DNA of 64,000 nucleotides from Gammaproteobacteria bacterium. Lineage in GTDB: Bacteria; Pseudomonadota; Gammaproteobacteria; Steroidobacterales; Foliamicaceae. Each line of letters begins with the position of its first letter. Position 1 is the stretch's first letter. Location: contig JAPOWV010000021.1 in NCBI GenBank assembly GCA_026707445.1, forward strand, positions 51,815 to 115,814, written 5' to 3'. The notes beneath the pieces were generated by a model. It had not been told where the DNA came from. It worked only from the letters and a program-made list of their open reading frames with translations, and did no database searches. Below, one piece after another: positions 43,904-52,986 of this stretch. The position numbers and the translations under genes are program-made.

Positions 43904-45541
43904 TTAACGACCGTAATTTGCGGGTTGAAGCAGTCTGAAGGCCGACGCCTCGCTACCGGTCTCGCATGGAATCTCTATAACGACCGGGCCCCGCTTCGAT
44001 TCTTCCAATGCTCCCCGCAGCCGATCGCCCAGTTCGGCCGGTGAATTCACCCGATGGGCCCGGGCGCCAAAGCTCTCGGCCAGCGTTACGAAGTCGGGAT
44101 TGGTCAGCTCGGAGCCGAATATCCGCCCCTCGAAGAACTCCATCTGGTCCCTTCTGACATTTCCGAAGGCGTTGTTGTTGAAGATCAACGTGATCAGCCC
44201 AACCTTGTATTGCACCGCCGTCGCAAGTTCCTGAACGCCGTACATGAATCCTCCGTCTCCGGCAATCGATACGACCGTGCTGTCCGGATTGGCAATCTTG
44301 ACGCCAATGCCGGTCTGAAAGCCATGTCCAAGATTACCCTGATAGCCGCCTGTCACGAGTTTTCCCGGTTCGTAGACGGGGAATCCATACCATGCGGTGA
44401 AGCCTACCTGGGAGATCTCCTCTACGACGAAGGCATCCCGCGGCAGTACTTCCCGCATGACGTCCAGGTAGGACATCTGCGGCTGTATCTGCTGGATCTC
44501 GCGCCAGGCCTCGGCCTTGACCGCCTCGAATTCGGCTTCAAGGGACGACCGGTCTCCAGGGTCCTCGCGAAGTTCCCTCAACAGCGCCTGCAGGGCGAGC
44601 CTGGAGTCCGCAACGATACTGAGATCGCCTCGCAGGCGAACGGATTGCGTGGGATCGATGTCAATCCGTATCAGTTGAATCGTCGCAATGCCTTCCTGCC
44701 ATCGAAACGCCGGCAGCTCGAGGCGGCTTCCTATGCCGATCATCAGGTCGGATTCAGCGTAGTACTTGTATCCCGCCACGCAATTGAATCCGTACGGAGT
44801 TTCGTCGCCGACGATACCGCGGCCTCCGCGAAAGGACGTAACCGGGGCCTGAATCAGGGCTGCCAGTTCGGCAACCTCGCCTTTGGCATGTATCGCACCG
44901 GAACCCACGTACAGCATCGGGCGCCTGGCCCTGCGAATCATGTCCGCCGCCGCCTTGATCGCGTCCGGATCGGGTTCAATTGCAACGTCGGGCGACACGG
45001 GATCCACCGGCTCCACTTTCGACGTCTGCCCCAGCACGTCCATGGGCACCTCCAGGGCCACCGGCTGAATGCGCCCGCTGGTCAACTGCCTGAACGCTTC
45101 TCCCACCAGGGTCGGCGCCTCCGCCGGGTGATTGATTCTCGCTGCCCACTTGGTAAGCGTCCGCATCGTGTTGAGCTGGTCCGGCAACTCATGCAGCATT
45201 CCATGTCCGACGCCCACGAAGGCGCTGGGCACCTGCCCGGCGATACAGAGGACCGGAGTGTTGTGGGCGGTGCACAGGCCGGCGGTGGAGTTCAGGACTC
45301 CCGGTCCGGGCACCACACAGTAAACGCCGACCTCGCCGGTGGACTTGGCATAGCCGAAGGCCATGTAGGCTGCGCCCTGCTCATGGCGCGTAACGAATGT
45401 CCGGATTCGTTCCCGGTTCTTGTAAAGCGCATCGAACAGGGCGTACGTTTGAGCGCCGGGGATACCGAAAATCGTATCTACTCCGCCCCGGATCAGGCTT
45501 TCGACAATGGCTTCCGCGCAGGTCTGCGTTGTCGAACTCAT
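43904..45541 (-). CDS. Thiamine-diphosphate-dependent enzyme (acetolactate synthase / benzoylformate decarboxylase-like)
   Basis: 545 residues. Glu54 (RHEQGAAYMA) activates the cofactor; GDGGFMYGVQELATAV with the following NNNAFGN holds Mg2+ and ThDP. The sequence looks like the acetolactate synthase/oxalyl-CoA decarboxylase branch but no regulatory subunit is adjacent, so a catabolic decarboxylase or carboligase (for example sulfopyruvate, oxalate-type, glyoxylate or benzoylformate substrates) is more likely. It heads the unit with the TRAP importer for a carboxylate. The paired FAH-type gene on the other strand ends against this operon. Confidence 0.87.
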   Translation of the reverse strand: MSSTTQTCAEAIVESLIRGGVDTIFGIPGAQTYALFDALYKNRERIRTFVTRHEQGAAYMAFGYAKSTGEVGVYCVVPGPGVLNSTAGLCTAHNTPVLCIAGQVPSAFVGVGHGMLHELPDQLNTMRTLTKWAARINHPAEAPTLVGEAFRQLTSGRIQPVALEVPMDVLGQTSKVEPVDPVSPDVAIEPDPDAIKAAADMIRRARRPMLYVGSGAIHAKGEVAELAALIQAPVTSFRGGRGIVGDETPYGFNCVAGYKYYAESDLMIGIGSRLELPAFRWQEGIATIQLIRIDIDPTQSVRLRGDLSIVADSRLALQALLRELREDPGDRSSLEAEFEAVKAEAWREIQQIQPQMSYLDVMREVLPRDAFVVEEISQVGFTAWYGFPVYEPGKLVTGGYQGNLGHGFQTGIGVKIANPDSTVVSIAGDGGFMYGVQELATAVQYKVGLITLIFNNNAFGNVRRDQMEFFEGRIFGSELTNPDFVTLAESFGARAHRVNSPAELGDRLRGALEESKRGPVVIEIPCETGSEASAFRLLQPANYGR

Positions 45542-45619
45542 GATCTTAACTGACTTGCAGATTGCGTGCGCAACCTGAGGTTCACCCGGAAGCCTGATTC
45601 AATTGACCCTGCTGAATTA

Positions 45620-45640
45620 GTTTATTGGATAAACAATTGT
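45620..45640. promoter_or_regulatory. Inverted repeats before the ThDP/TRAP operon
   Basis: GTTTAT (45620-45625) and ATAAAC (45629-45634) form a dyad with a TGG spacer; ACAATTGT (45633-45640) is a second, overlapping palindrome. A further dyad TTGCG/CGCAA (45562-45573) is 21 bp from the start codon. The region is AT-rich and between divergent genes; specific factors cannot be assigned. Confidence 0.35.
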
Positions 45641-45705
45641 AATTCCATACCGTTGGTGTGTTGCGACTGCGTCCCGCCCTCTAAACAGGGCAGAATGCCC
45701 GACTC

Positions 45706-46341
45706 ATGACCGAACCAGGCAGTCAGATCGTCCCGCACTGGAACGAGGCGTGCGAAGCACTGCTTCGCGCCGACCCCGTGCTTGCAGGGCTGATCCGCGC
45801 CGCCGGCGCGTCGATCCTGCAGCCGCGCAACGACGCGTTCTATTCGCTGTCGCGCTCCATCGTCGCGCAGCAGATTTCCGTTCATGCCGCCGAAGCCGTG
45901 TGGCAGCGACTGACCGCGGCGGTCGGCGCCATGACGCCAAGCGCCGTTTGCGGTCATTCGGAGGAAGCGCTTCACGGCTGCGGCCTGTCGCGGCGCAAGG
46001 CGTCCTATCTCCTCAACCTGGCGGAGCACTTCAGGGACGGCGCCCTCGCAGGCAAGTCGTGGGATCGCATGGACGACGAGGAGGTCATCGATACGCTGGT
46101 CGAGATCAAGGGGATCGGGCGCTGGACAGCGGAAATGTTCCTGATCTTTCACCTGCTGAGACCGGACGTGCTACCCGTCACCGACGTCGGCATCCAGAAG
46201 GCGGTCGCACGCCACTACAACGCCGGAGAGCGCCTGACGCCCGATGAACTGATCGCCATCGCGGAGCCCTGGCGCCCCTGGCGTTCCGTCGCCTCGTGGT
46301 ACCTGTGGCGCAGCCTCGACGCCATCCCCGTCGAATACTGA
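45706..46341 (+). CDS. HhH-GPD DNA glycosylase, 3-methyladenine (AlkA-like) type
   Basis: 211 residues, shorter than E. coli AlkA but typical of minimal AlkA/Mag-like enzymes. The helix-hairpin-helix reads LVEIKGIGRWTAEMFLIF, with the catalytic Asp in LPVTDVGIQKAVA near 163. AFYSLSRSIVAQQIS and AAEAVWQRL are the usual N-terminal helices. It removes alkylated bases from DNA during base-excision repair in the cytoplasm. It has no catabolic link; it is a housekeeping gene between the ThDP operon and the Tat-rich block. Confidence 0.9.
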   Translation: MTEPGSQIVPHWNEACEALLRADPVLAGLIRAAGASILQPRNDAFYSLSRSIVAQQISVHAAEAVWQRLTAAVGAMTPSAVCGHSEEALHGCGLSRRKASYLLNLAEHFRDGALAGKSWDRMDDEEVIDTLVEIKGIGRWTAEMFLIFHLLRPDVLPVTDVGIQKAVARHYNAGERLTPDELIAIAEPWRPWRSVASWYLWRSLDAIPVEY

Positions 46342-46420
46342 TCCGGGGGCGAAGGCGTCTCGCCCTCGCTCCCAGGGCAGGGCGTATCATCGGGGCAGGG
46401 CATCCACCGGGAGAGGGACC

Positions 46421-47806
46421 ATGGCCATGAAGGTGAACCGACGCGCGGCGCTGGGCGGGCTTGTCGCCTCGGCGCTGGCCGCGCCCGCCCTTGCCGGGGC
46501 GGCGGACAGGCCGAAGGGCCACACGCCGCCCAGGCCGGAGATCAAGGGCGGGGGCCTCATCAACAAGGACCGCGCCTACGCCGTGATGGAGGAATACGGG
46601 CTGGCCGGGCTGATCGCTCTCGACCCGATCAACGTCTATTACATGACCAACGTCAGGACCATCGGCGTGCGCTTCATCACCGAGTATCCCGGCTTCGCGA
46701 CGATGTCGCCGGACCCGGACATGCCGATCTACCTGGTCTCCGGATCGTCCGCCGCCTGGGACATCGCCAACCGGGACCGTGAGACCGCCGAGCTTATGCC
46801 CTACGGTTACGGCGGCTGGAACGCGGCGGCGTTCAACACCGACGGGCAGCCCGAAGAACCCACGGGCGGAGTGACCCGCCACTACCACTTTCGCGAGGAC
46901 GTCGAGCTGACGCCGCGCGAGCAGCGCTGGAAGGCCGCCTCGGACAGCTTCCGCGACGACATCGCCGCCAGCGCCGCCTGGGGCCTGGCCCGCGCGCTGA
47001 AGGCCCAGGGCATCACCAAAGGCCGCGTTGCGGTGGACGACATGCGCATCGCGCGGTTCCTGGCACAGACGGACTTGCCGGACATCGAATGCGTCGACGG
47101 CTACGGCGTGATCCAGCTCATCCGAATGGTCAAGACGCCGCAGGAACTGGCCTATCAGAAGCTCGGAAGCTGGAACAACGGCGAGGCTTGCATGGCCACG
47201 ATCAACGCGCTGGAACCCGGCATGCGCCACTCCGACGTGGAGCAGATTTTTCTTGCCGAGTGCGCGATCCGGGGCAACCGCGTCAACAACGTCATCGCCG
47301 GCATGCCCGGCGGCAACTTCCCCGACGACGGCGTGCTGGTGGCCGGCAAGCCGTACCTGATCGACTGCGTGAGCAACTACAAGGGCTACATGGGCGACAT
47401 CGCACGCACCTTCTTCTTCGGCGATCCGCCGAAGGAAGTGGAGATGCGCCGCCGCGCCAACCAGCTCGCCCGCGAGGCCGTGTTCGACGCGATAAAGCCG
47501 GGCGTCAAATATTCCACCTTGCGTCAAATCGGCCTCGACACGATGATCAAGGCCGGCATGCCGCCCCACGCCGTGTTCGTCACGCCCCACTCGGTGGGCC
47601 TGCAGCACGACGACAATCCCATGCGCATGCCGAACTTCGGCGTTGAGGCCTTCGACCACGTGCTGGAAGAGAACATGACGCTGACCGTGGACCTGCCGTA
47701 CCTCGAAGTCGGCTGGGGCTCCGGGCACAACGAAGACCTCTTCCGCGTGACGAAGAGCGGTTACGAGCCGTACAACACCGAACGGGACCCGTTTCTGGTC
47801 CTGTAA
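46421..47806 (+). CDS. Tat-exported M24-family metallopeptidase-like protein
   Basis: 461 residues from ATG 46421 after GGGAGAGGG. A twin-arginine signal (NRRAALGGLVASALAAPALA) covers about 4-27. The pita-bread domain keeps most metal ligands: Asp in LIDCVSNYKGYMGDIARTF (both Asp), His in TPHSVGLQH and Glu in GHNEDLFRVT; the penultimate Glu is replaced by Asp (TVDLPYLEVGW). M24 proteins with export signals are rare compared with cytosolic prolidases; they may cleave C-N bonds in the periplasm. It is related to the gene at 63134 and separated by 39 bp from the convergent amine oxidase gene. Confidence 0.82.
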   Translation: MAMKVNRRAALGGLVASALAAPALAGAADRPKGHTPPRPEIKGGGLINKDRAYAVMEEYGLAGLIALDPINVYYMTNVRTIGVRFITEYPGFATMSPDPDMPIYLVSGSSAAWDIANRDRETAELMPYGYGGWNAAAFNTDGQPEEPTGGVTRHYHFREDVELTPREQRWKAASDSFRDDIAASAAWGLARALKAQGITKGRVAVDDMRIARFLAQTDLPDIECVDGYGVIQLIRMVKTPQELAYQKLGSWNNGEACMATINALEPGMRHSDVEQIFLAECAIRGNRVNNVIAGMPGGNFPDDGVLVAGKPYLIDCVSNYKGYMGDIARTFFFGDPPKEVEMRRRANQLAREAVFDAIKPGVKYSTLRQIGLDTMIKAGMPPHAVFVTPHSVGLQHDDNPMRMPNFGVEAFDHVLEENMTLTVDLPYLEVGWGSGHNEDLFRVTKSGYEPYNTERDPFLVL

Positions 47807-47813
47807 CCGGTTG

Positions 47814-47830
47814 GCCGGCAGTTTGCCGGC
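47814..47830. terminator. Possible bidirectional hairpin between convergent genes
   Basis: GCCGGC (47814-47819) and GCCGGC (47825-47830) can pair around AGTTT. There is no T-tract, so intrinsic termination is uncertain. It lies between convergent stops at 47806 and 47846. Confidence 0.25.
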
Positions 47831-47845
47831 GCACCGCGCAGCGCT

Positions 47846-49306
47846 CTAGAGCAGGTCCCAGACCTCGAAGGCGACCCGCTCGCCGGACTCCATCGCACCC
47901 TCCATGCCGCGATTGGCGGTGGCGGTATGTTCGCCGCAGAAATGAATGCGGCCAGCGGGCTCGATCAAGGCCGGCAGGCACTCGACCACCTGGCCGGGCG
48001 CCCAGATAGCCCAGTCGCCGCCTGCGAAGGGGTCGGTTTGCCAGGACTTGGCGCCCGCGAGTTCGAGCTTGCCTTTGGCCGCCGGGCGCAACTGTTCGTA
48101 GGCCGACAGCACCTGCGCCATCCCGCCCCCGTGCCCCAGCGTGTCCAGCCGGTCCGCCAGGTGCCCGCGGGCCCAGGCCATCAGGCAGGTCACGGAATTC
48201 GAGTCCTCGCCTTCCCGCAGCGCACGGATTTCGCCCGCGTCCGTGTCGGTCCACATCGCGGGATTGAGACCGTCCTCCTCCCAGAACGGGCTAGTGGGCA
48301 CCATGATGACCTTGGTGATCTTCTGCACCTGCACGGTCTGAATCGCCTTGGCCTTGGCCGGCGGCAGCAGTGGGTCGAACTTCACCCAGCGCATCGTGGG
48401 GATGGGCAGCGAGCAGATCACGCGGGCCGCCCGGTAAACGCTGCCGTCGTGGCAATGCACCTCCACGTCCGACTCGTTGTTGCGAATGCCGATCACCCGC
48501 TTGCCGAAGTGCACCTCGCCGCTGAGCGCATTGGCCATGGCGTCGGTAAAGCGCTCGTTGCCGCCTTCGACCTTGTAGGCGACGCGCGCCACGTCGCTTT
48601 GCAGCTTGAACCAGGCCTGGACGAAGTACCACATCAGCATCGATACGTCGTGGGCCGACGTTCCGTACTGCACGTTGGTGTTGTAGTTCAATTCGATGGC
48701 CGCGTCGCTCCAGCCCAGCTCCTTGAAGAACTCGTAGGCCGAGCCGTCGTATTGCACGCTTTCCGGCTCCACCCAGTCGGCGAACGACGCCAACGGGTTG
48801 TGCTGCGCGATCACGCTCTGGAAATAACCCCGCCCGGGGAAGCGGTCGCGGGCCCCGGCGGGCATGTCGTTGAGCGGATGCGTCGGCCATTCGTCCCGGG
48901 GAATGACCTGACCGCCCAGCGCCAGTTCCACCCGGGCCGGATCGCGATGCGCTTCCGGCGACATGTCCCGGCGCGCGTGATGGTCGATCAGCGGAATGTC
49001 GAGGCGGCTGGCGGTGTCCTGCATCCGGGCATAGGCGCCGAGGATGGAATCGCCGCCCCACTCGGGGTTGCCGGCCACGTTGGGTTCGCTGAGCAAGCGC
49101 CCCCCGGGGCGCTCGCGCCCCTCCAGGCAGATCGCCCGCACACCCAACTCTTCGAGCAGCAGCATTGCATTGAGTCCGGAAAGGCCCGCACCGATGACGA
49201 TCACGTCGGGATGCGAGGCGGCGCCGGCGGCGCGGACGACGCCCGCGCTCAGGCCGGCCGCCACGCCCGCCTTGACGAAATCCCGCCGGTTGATTGCCGT
49301 GCCCAT
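47846..49306 (-). CDS. Tat-exported flavin amine oxidase-type protein (copy 1)
   Basis: 486 residues from ATG 49306, chosen because GGAGG lies six bases before it; ATG 49336 would overlap the upstream stop as ATGA and remains possible. The signal is INRRDFVKAG, twin-arginine. FAD-binding GAGLSGLNAM follows and GERPGGRL-like residues lie near 72-80; the C-terminal FCGEHTATANRGMEGAMESG is the second flavin motif. Substrate oxidation releases an aldehyde and ammonia or an amine in monoamine-oxidase-like enzymes. It is the last gene of the minus-strand unit cupin - metallo-beta-lactamase - hydrolase - oxidase, and is close to the copy at 60378-61820. Confidence 0.85.
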   Translation of the reverse strand: MGTAINRRDFVKAGVAAGLSAGVVRAAGAASHPDVIVIGAGLSGLNAMLLLEELGVRAICLEGRERPGGRLLSEPNVAGNPEWGGDSILGAYARMQDTASRLDIPLIDHHARRDMSPEAHRDPARVELALGGQVIPRDEWPTHPLNDMPAGARDRFPGRGYFQSVIAQHNPLASFADWVEPESVQYDGSAYEFFKELGWSDAAIELNYNTNVQYGTSAHDVSMLMWYFVQAWFKLQSDVARVAYKVEGGNERFTDAMANALSGEVHFGKRVIGIRNNESDVEVHCHDGSVYRAARVICSLPIPTMRWVKFDPLLPPAKAKAIQTVQVQKITKVIMVPTSPFWEEDGLNPAMWTDTDAGEIRALREGEDSNSVTCLMAWARGHLADRLDTLGHGGGMAQVLSAYEQLRPAAKGKLELAGAKSWQTDPFAGGDWAIWAPGQVVECLPALIEPAGRIHFCGEHTATANRGMEGAMESGERVAFEVWDLL

Positions 49307-49332
49307 TGCGCCTCCGCCCCTTGCAGTGCCGC

Positions 49333-50184
49333 TCATGTTATATCCGCGAGCACTGCGGCGAGCAGAGCGTTGAATGTCTCCGGGTCTTCCATCATCAGGA
49401 AGTGACCCACGCCGGACATTTCGAGATAGTGGAACAGCTTTGCATTCGCTTCGAGATATGCGATATCCGTCGGCAGGAAGTCCGAGTTGATCAGCACGAA
49501 AGGCACGTCAAGCGATGCGATTGCCGGCGTGGCGTCGTAGCTGCCGCTGGCCTTTCGTGCGCCGACCGCCGAGGCATAGGGCGCCGCCGCCATGTCCGCC
49601 TTCACCCATTCCTTGATGGCCGGATCGCTCTGCTCGACGAAAGTGCGGTCCACGAAGTCCGAGATGAAGCCCGCCTGGTCTTCGGCGAGCTGTTCGAACA
49701 CTTCCTCCTGCTGTTCCCGGGGCGTTTCGCGGCCGCCGCGGTGATAGGTGTCCACGCCCACGACGCCGATAACGCGGTCGCCGAGCTGCCGGGCGGCCTC
49801 GACGATGACCTTGCCGCCCATGGAGTGGCCGACCAGCACGATATTGTGCAGGTCGAGCGCCGTGACGACCGCGGAAACGTCTTCGCCGAAGACCTGCATG
49901 GTCCATTCGCTGCGGTCGAGACCCGAATCCCCGTGACCGGCCAGGTCGATGTTCACGACGCGATGTGATTCGGCGAAGTGCTCGATCTGCCCCGACCAGT
50001 AGCTGCGGTCGCAACTCCACCCGTGCACGAACACCAGCACAGGATCGCCCGCCCCCAGGTCGTCGTATCGAATGCTCACGCCATCGCTCGAAAGTACGGT
50101 ATGCGCGCTTTGGTCGCCCGGCGCGCAGCCCGCGAGCAACCCGAGAACAAGCAGCAGTAATGCGCAGCGTTTCACGCCCACCAT
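49333..50184 (-). CDS. Alpha/beta-hydrolase lipoprotein
   Basis: 283 residues from ATG 50184, overlapping the upstream metallo-beta-lactamase gene by 13 bp. Lipobox LLAGC near residue 19. Standard fold: VFVHGWSCDRSYW, DLAGHGDSG, nucleophile in LVGHSMGGKV and His in GVGHFLMME near the C-terminus. It should hydrolyse an ester, amide or lactone at the envelope. Position between a metallo-beta-lactamase-fold enzyme and an amine oxidase suggests sequential steps on one compound. Confidence 0.85.
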   Translation of the reverse strand: MVGVKRCALLLLVLGLLAGCAPGDQSAHTVLSSDGVSIRYDDLGAGDPVLVFVHGWSCDRSYWSGQIEHFAESHRVVNIDLAGHGDSGLDRSEWTMQVFGEDVSAVVTALDLHNIVLVGHSMGGKVIVEAARQLGDRVIGVVGVDTYHRGGRETPREQQEEVFEQLAEDQAGFISDFVDRTFVEQSDPAIKEWVKADMAAAPYASAVGARKASGSYDATPAIASLDVPFVLINSDFLPTDIAYLEANAKLFHYLEMSGVGHFLMMEDPETFNALLAAVLADIT

Positions 50185-51062
50185 GCCATGCGGAATCCGG
50201 AAGCGGTGTTGCGGACCCTGCCCGCGGTGGGCGTCGGAAAGTGCGCCGGCAGCAGCCAGGCGTCGTCGTCGGCGACGGTGGCCAGCGTCTTCCGGCGGGT
50301 TTCCGCGGACATGGCCGGGTCCCAGCAGAAACAGCTTGACCACTCGGGCCGCTCGACCTGGACCGGATGATGAATCACGTCGCCCGTCAGGTAGGCGCGC
50401 TCGCCGCGGTCTTCGAGCCGCACGATCACATTGCCCGGCGTGTGCCCCGGCGCCCCGATCAGCTCGACGCCGTCGGCGACTTCGTGGTCCATCCCCACCA
50501 CCACCGCCTGCCCCGCGTCGAAGACCGGCGCGACGCTGTCGGCCCACGATCCATGGTTGACTTCGTCAGCGGGGTTGTTCTTCAGGGCCTGTTGCCAGTG
50601 TTCCACTTCCGATTTCGCGAAAAGATAGCGCGCATTCGGAAAAGTGGGTATCCACCTTCCATTTTTCAGTCTTGTGTTCCAGCCGACATGATCCACGTGC
50701 AGGTGAGTGCACATCACGACGTCTATGTCCTCCGGCGCTACCCCCGCGGCGGCCAGGTCCTGCAGAAAGGTGCCGCGGCGCTGGTGAAAGTTGGCGTGGC
50801 GCGGCCGCGGCTTGTCGTTTCCGATGCAACTGTCCACCAGGATCGTCAGGCCCGGCGTGCGCAGCACGATGCTGTGATAGGAAAGGACAAGGAAATCGCG
50901 GCCCCGGTCGTAGAGGCGCGGATCGTTCGCCGCGTCGGTGGCCCGCAACTCCTTGCGGGTTGCGCTCGGGAAAAGGGCCTCCGCCGAATGCAGCGCCCCC
51001 TGCATCTCGACGATGCGCTGCGCCCGGAACGGGCCGGGAAGCGGGAATACGTTTTCCGACAA
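50172..51062 (-). CDS. Metallo-beta-lactamase-fold hydrolase
   Basis: About 296 residues from TTG 51062, eight bases after the stop of the cupin gene; ATG 51005 and a longer frame overlapping the cupin are alternatives. Metal motifs are THLHVDHVGW (HxHxDH), GHTPGN and TGDVIHHP. The size and arrangement match N-acyl-homoserine-lactone lactonase-like or glyoxalase-like hydrolases. No signal peptide is evident from the chosen start, although the true N-terminus is uncertain. The gene overlaps the following hydrolase gene, so they are coupled. Confidence 0.8.
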   Translation of the reverse strand: MSENVFPLPGPFRAQRIVEMQGALHSAEALFPSATRKELRATDAANDPRLYDRGRDFLVLSYHSIVLRTPGLTILVDSCIGNDKPRPRHANFHQRRGTFLQDLAAAGVAPEDIDVVMCTHLHVDHVGWNTRLKNGRWIPTFPNARYLFAKSEVEHWQQALKNNPADEVNHGSWADSVAPVFDAGQAVVVGMDHEVADGVELIGAPGHTPGNVIVRLEDRGERAYLTGDVIHHPVQVERPEWSSCFCWDPAMSAETRRKTLATVADDDAWLLPAHFPTPTAGRVRNTASGFRMAWWA

Positions 51063-51069
51063 GCGGCGC

Positions 51070-51696
51070 TCAGCCCAGGCGATACGGAATCTGCTGAGGC
51101 CCGTAGTATTGCTCCACCGAGCCATCCTTCTGATAGAAGATGTTCTGCACGAAGGTGCCGCTCTTCTGGCTGCGCACGATCACGGCAGTCGTCCGCGCCT
51201 GGTCGTCGTTGTATTCGGCGTGAATCTCCCAGGGGCCGATGCAATCCACGTGGCCCTTGCCCACCCGGACGGTCTCGGTGGCTTCGACTTCGGCGCGGCT
51301 GGGCAGATCGCCGGGCTGGCCGCCGTCGGTCCGGCGAAAACGCAGCACCTCTTCGGCGCCGTCCAGTACGCCGTACAGCGTCCAGGAAAGACCATGGTCG
51401 TGCACGGTGGTCTTCGCCGCGGGCTTCTTGATCAGCCCATTGATGACGAACCCGTAATCCGGGTCCTCGTAGAACAGCAGGTTGGCGTGCTTGCCCTCCA
51501 GACCCAGCTTGGCCGGACTCGTCGGCCAGCCCTCGGCGTGAGCCTTCAAATCGGGATCCGCCAGCAGCTCCTTCAGCAGGTCGGCCGCCTTGCTCCAGCG
51601 CGCCGCCTCATCCGGCTCGTTCTCGTGCAGGTCCCGCAGCCCCGCGATGAAACCCGCCACGGCCGGCAAGAGATGTCGATGTTCGTGGTTTGGCAT
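51070..51696 (-). CDS. Cupin-fold protein (cysteine-dioxygenase-like metal site)
   Basis: 208 residues from ATG 51696. The metal site TTVHDHGLSWTLYGVLDGAEE gives His-x-His and a downstream Glu in pieces VHDHGLSW and GVLDGAEE, as in thiol dioxygenases and small cupin enzymes; a third His is in GPWEIHAEY. The overall length fits a single-domain cupin. It is the first gene of the unit ending in the flavin amine oxidase. A specific reaction cannot be named. Confidence 0.72.
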   Translation of the reverse strand: MPNHEHRHLLPAVAGFIAGLRDLHENEPDEAARWSKAADLLKELLADPDLKAHAEGWPTSPAKLGLEGKHANLLFYEDPDYGFVINGLIKKPAAKTTVHDHGLSWTLYGVLDGAEEVLRFRRTDGGQPGDLPSRAEVEATETVRVGKGHVDCIGPWEIHAEYNDDQARTTAVIVRSQKSGTFVQNIFYQKDGSVEQYYGPQQIPYRLG

Positions 51697-51753
51697 AGCG
51701 GCGGATCAATCTACCACATGCCCTTCGCGGTCAGCGTCTAACATTACCGCGCT

Positions 51754-52986
51754 GTGACTGACTCGACCCGTACGCCCGGCATGCTGACGCCCCTGAGCAA
51801 CCCGGGGTTCTCGATGCTCTGGGTGGCCAACACCCTGTCGCTGACGGCATTCTGGATGACCGAAGTGGCCTGTGCCTGGCAGATGCGGGTCATGACCGAT
51901 GCCGACCCCCTGGCCGTTGCGGCCGTCTATACCGTGCTGCAGCTGCCGATCATGTTCCTGGTCATTCCCGCCGGAGTCATTGCCGACCTCTCGGACCGGC
52001 GGCGCGGGATGATGTGGACCCATGCCTGGCTTGCCTTCAGCCTGGGCGTTCTGTTCTGGCTGACGTGGAGCGGACGGATAACGCCTTTGTCCCTGCTGGT
52101 CTGTCTGCCCCTGATTTCCATCGGGCTGTCGATGCGCATGCCCGCGATCGCTGCGCTCATACCCGAAATGGTACAAACGCACCAGATTCCCGCGGCCGTC
52201 AGTCTCAATAACGTGGCCCAGAACGGATCCCGCCTGGTCGGCCCGGCGCTTGCGGGAGCGATCATTGCCGGCCTGGGCGTGGCCGCGGTCCTGGCGCTCA
52301 ACACGGCCATCATGGCCCTGATCGTTCTTCTGTTCCTGCTGATGCGCTATCGGCCGGAGCAAGTGGATCGCGGAGCGAAACCGCAGGGATTCCTGGCCGC
52401 CATAAAGGAGGGCGTGCTGTTCGCCGCGCTGACGCCCTGGAAGCGCAACGTACTGATCCGGCTGTCGATCTTCTTCGCCTGTGCGGCGGCGGTGCCCGCC
52501 CTGATGGCCGTTCGCTTCGACAACAGCCAGACCTACGGGATCATGTACGGCTGTTTTGGCGCCGGCTCGCTGCTGGGCGTGCTCGTTATCGCCAGGCTGG
52601 GCTACCGGCGGCTCAACAACCGGCTCAATGGCGGCCTTCTGTTCGGCGCGCTCTGCATCATGCTGTTCGGCCTGGTGGACCGGCCGCTGCTGGCCGGGCC
52701 GCTCCTGGCCTGCATCGGGGCGAGCTGGCTGTTCTGCCTGAACAGCATCATGGTCGCCGCGCAGATGCAGCTCGAGCCCGGTATTCGCGGGCGCGGCCTG
52801 TCGTTCGTCTACACACTGGGAACGGCCAGCCTGGCCGGCGGCGGACTGATCTGGGGCGCGGTCGCCCGTGGCACCAGTCCCGCGGTGGCGCTGCTTGCAG
52901 CCGGGGCCTGTCTGCTGCTGGCGCTCGCCGCGACCTACCGGCTGAGCATTATTGCTCCGGAAGGTGCGCCGGCGCCATCCGGCTAG
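51754..52986 (+). CDS. MFS transporter, EntS/MFS_3-like
   Basis: 410 residues from GTG 51754 with 12 helices. NPGFSMLWVANTLS at the N-terminus, LVIPAGVIADLSDRRR in the loop 2-3, and SLNNVAQNGSRLVGPALAGAI are the characters of the enterobactin-exporter-like branch of the MFS. It could export a product or an intermediate of the nearby oxidation. The stop TAG overlaps the convergent cytochrome c stop by three bases, both lying in CTAG at 52983-52986. Confidence 0.85.
   Translation: MTDSTRTPGMLTPLSNPGFSMLWVANTLSLTAFWMTEVACAWQMRVMTDADPLAVAAVYTVLQLPIMFLVIPAGVIADLSDRRRGMMWTHAWLAFSLGVLFWLTWSGRITPLSLLVCLPLISIGLSMRMPAIAALIPEMVQTHQIPAAVSLNNVAQNGSRLVGPALAGAIIAGLGVAAVLALNTAIMALIVLLFLLMRYRPEQVDRGAKPQGFLAAIKEGVLFAALTPWKRNVLIRLSIFFACAAAVPALMAVRFDNSQTYGIMYGCFGAGSLLGVLVIARLGYRRLNNRLNGGLLFGALCIMLFGLVDRPLLAGPLLACIGASWLFCLNSIMVAAQMQLEPGIRGRGLSFVYTLGTASLAGGGLIWGAVARGTSPAVALLAAGACLLLALAATYRLSIIAPEGAPAPSG

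Noticed and set aside
46178..47728. 516-codon minus-strand frame opposite the exported M24 gene
   Set aside because: No motif; the plus-strand M24 frame has signal, metal ligands and a ribosome-binding site.
47814..47830. Rho-independent terminator
   Set aside because: Stem without a T-tract; kept only as a low-confidence hairpin.
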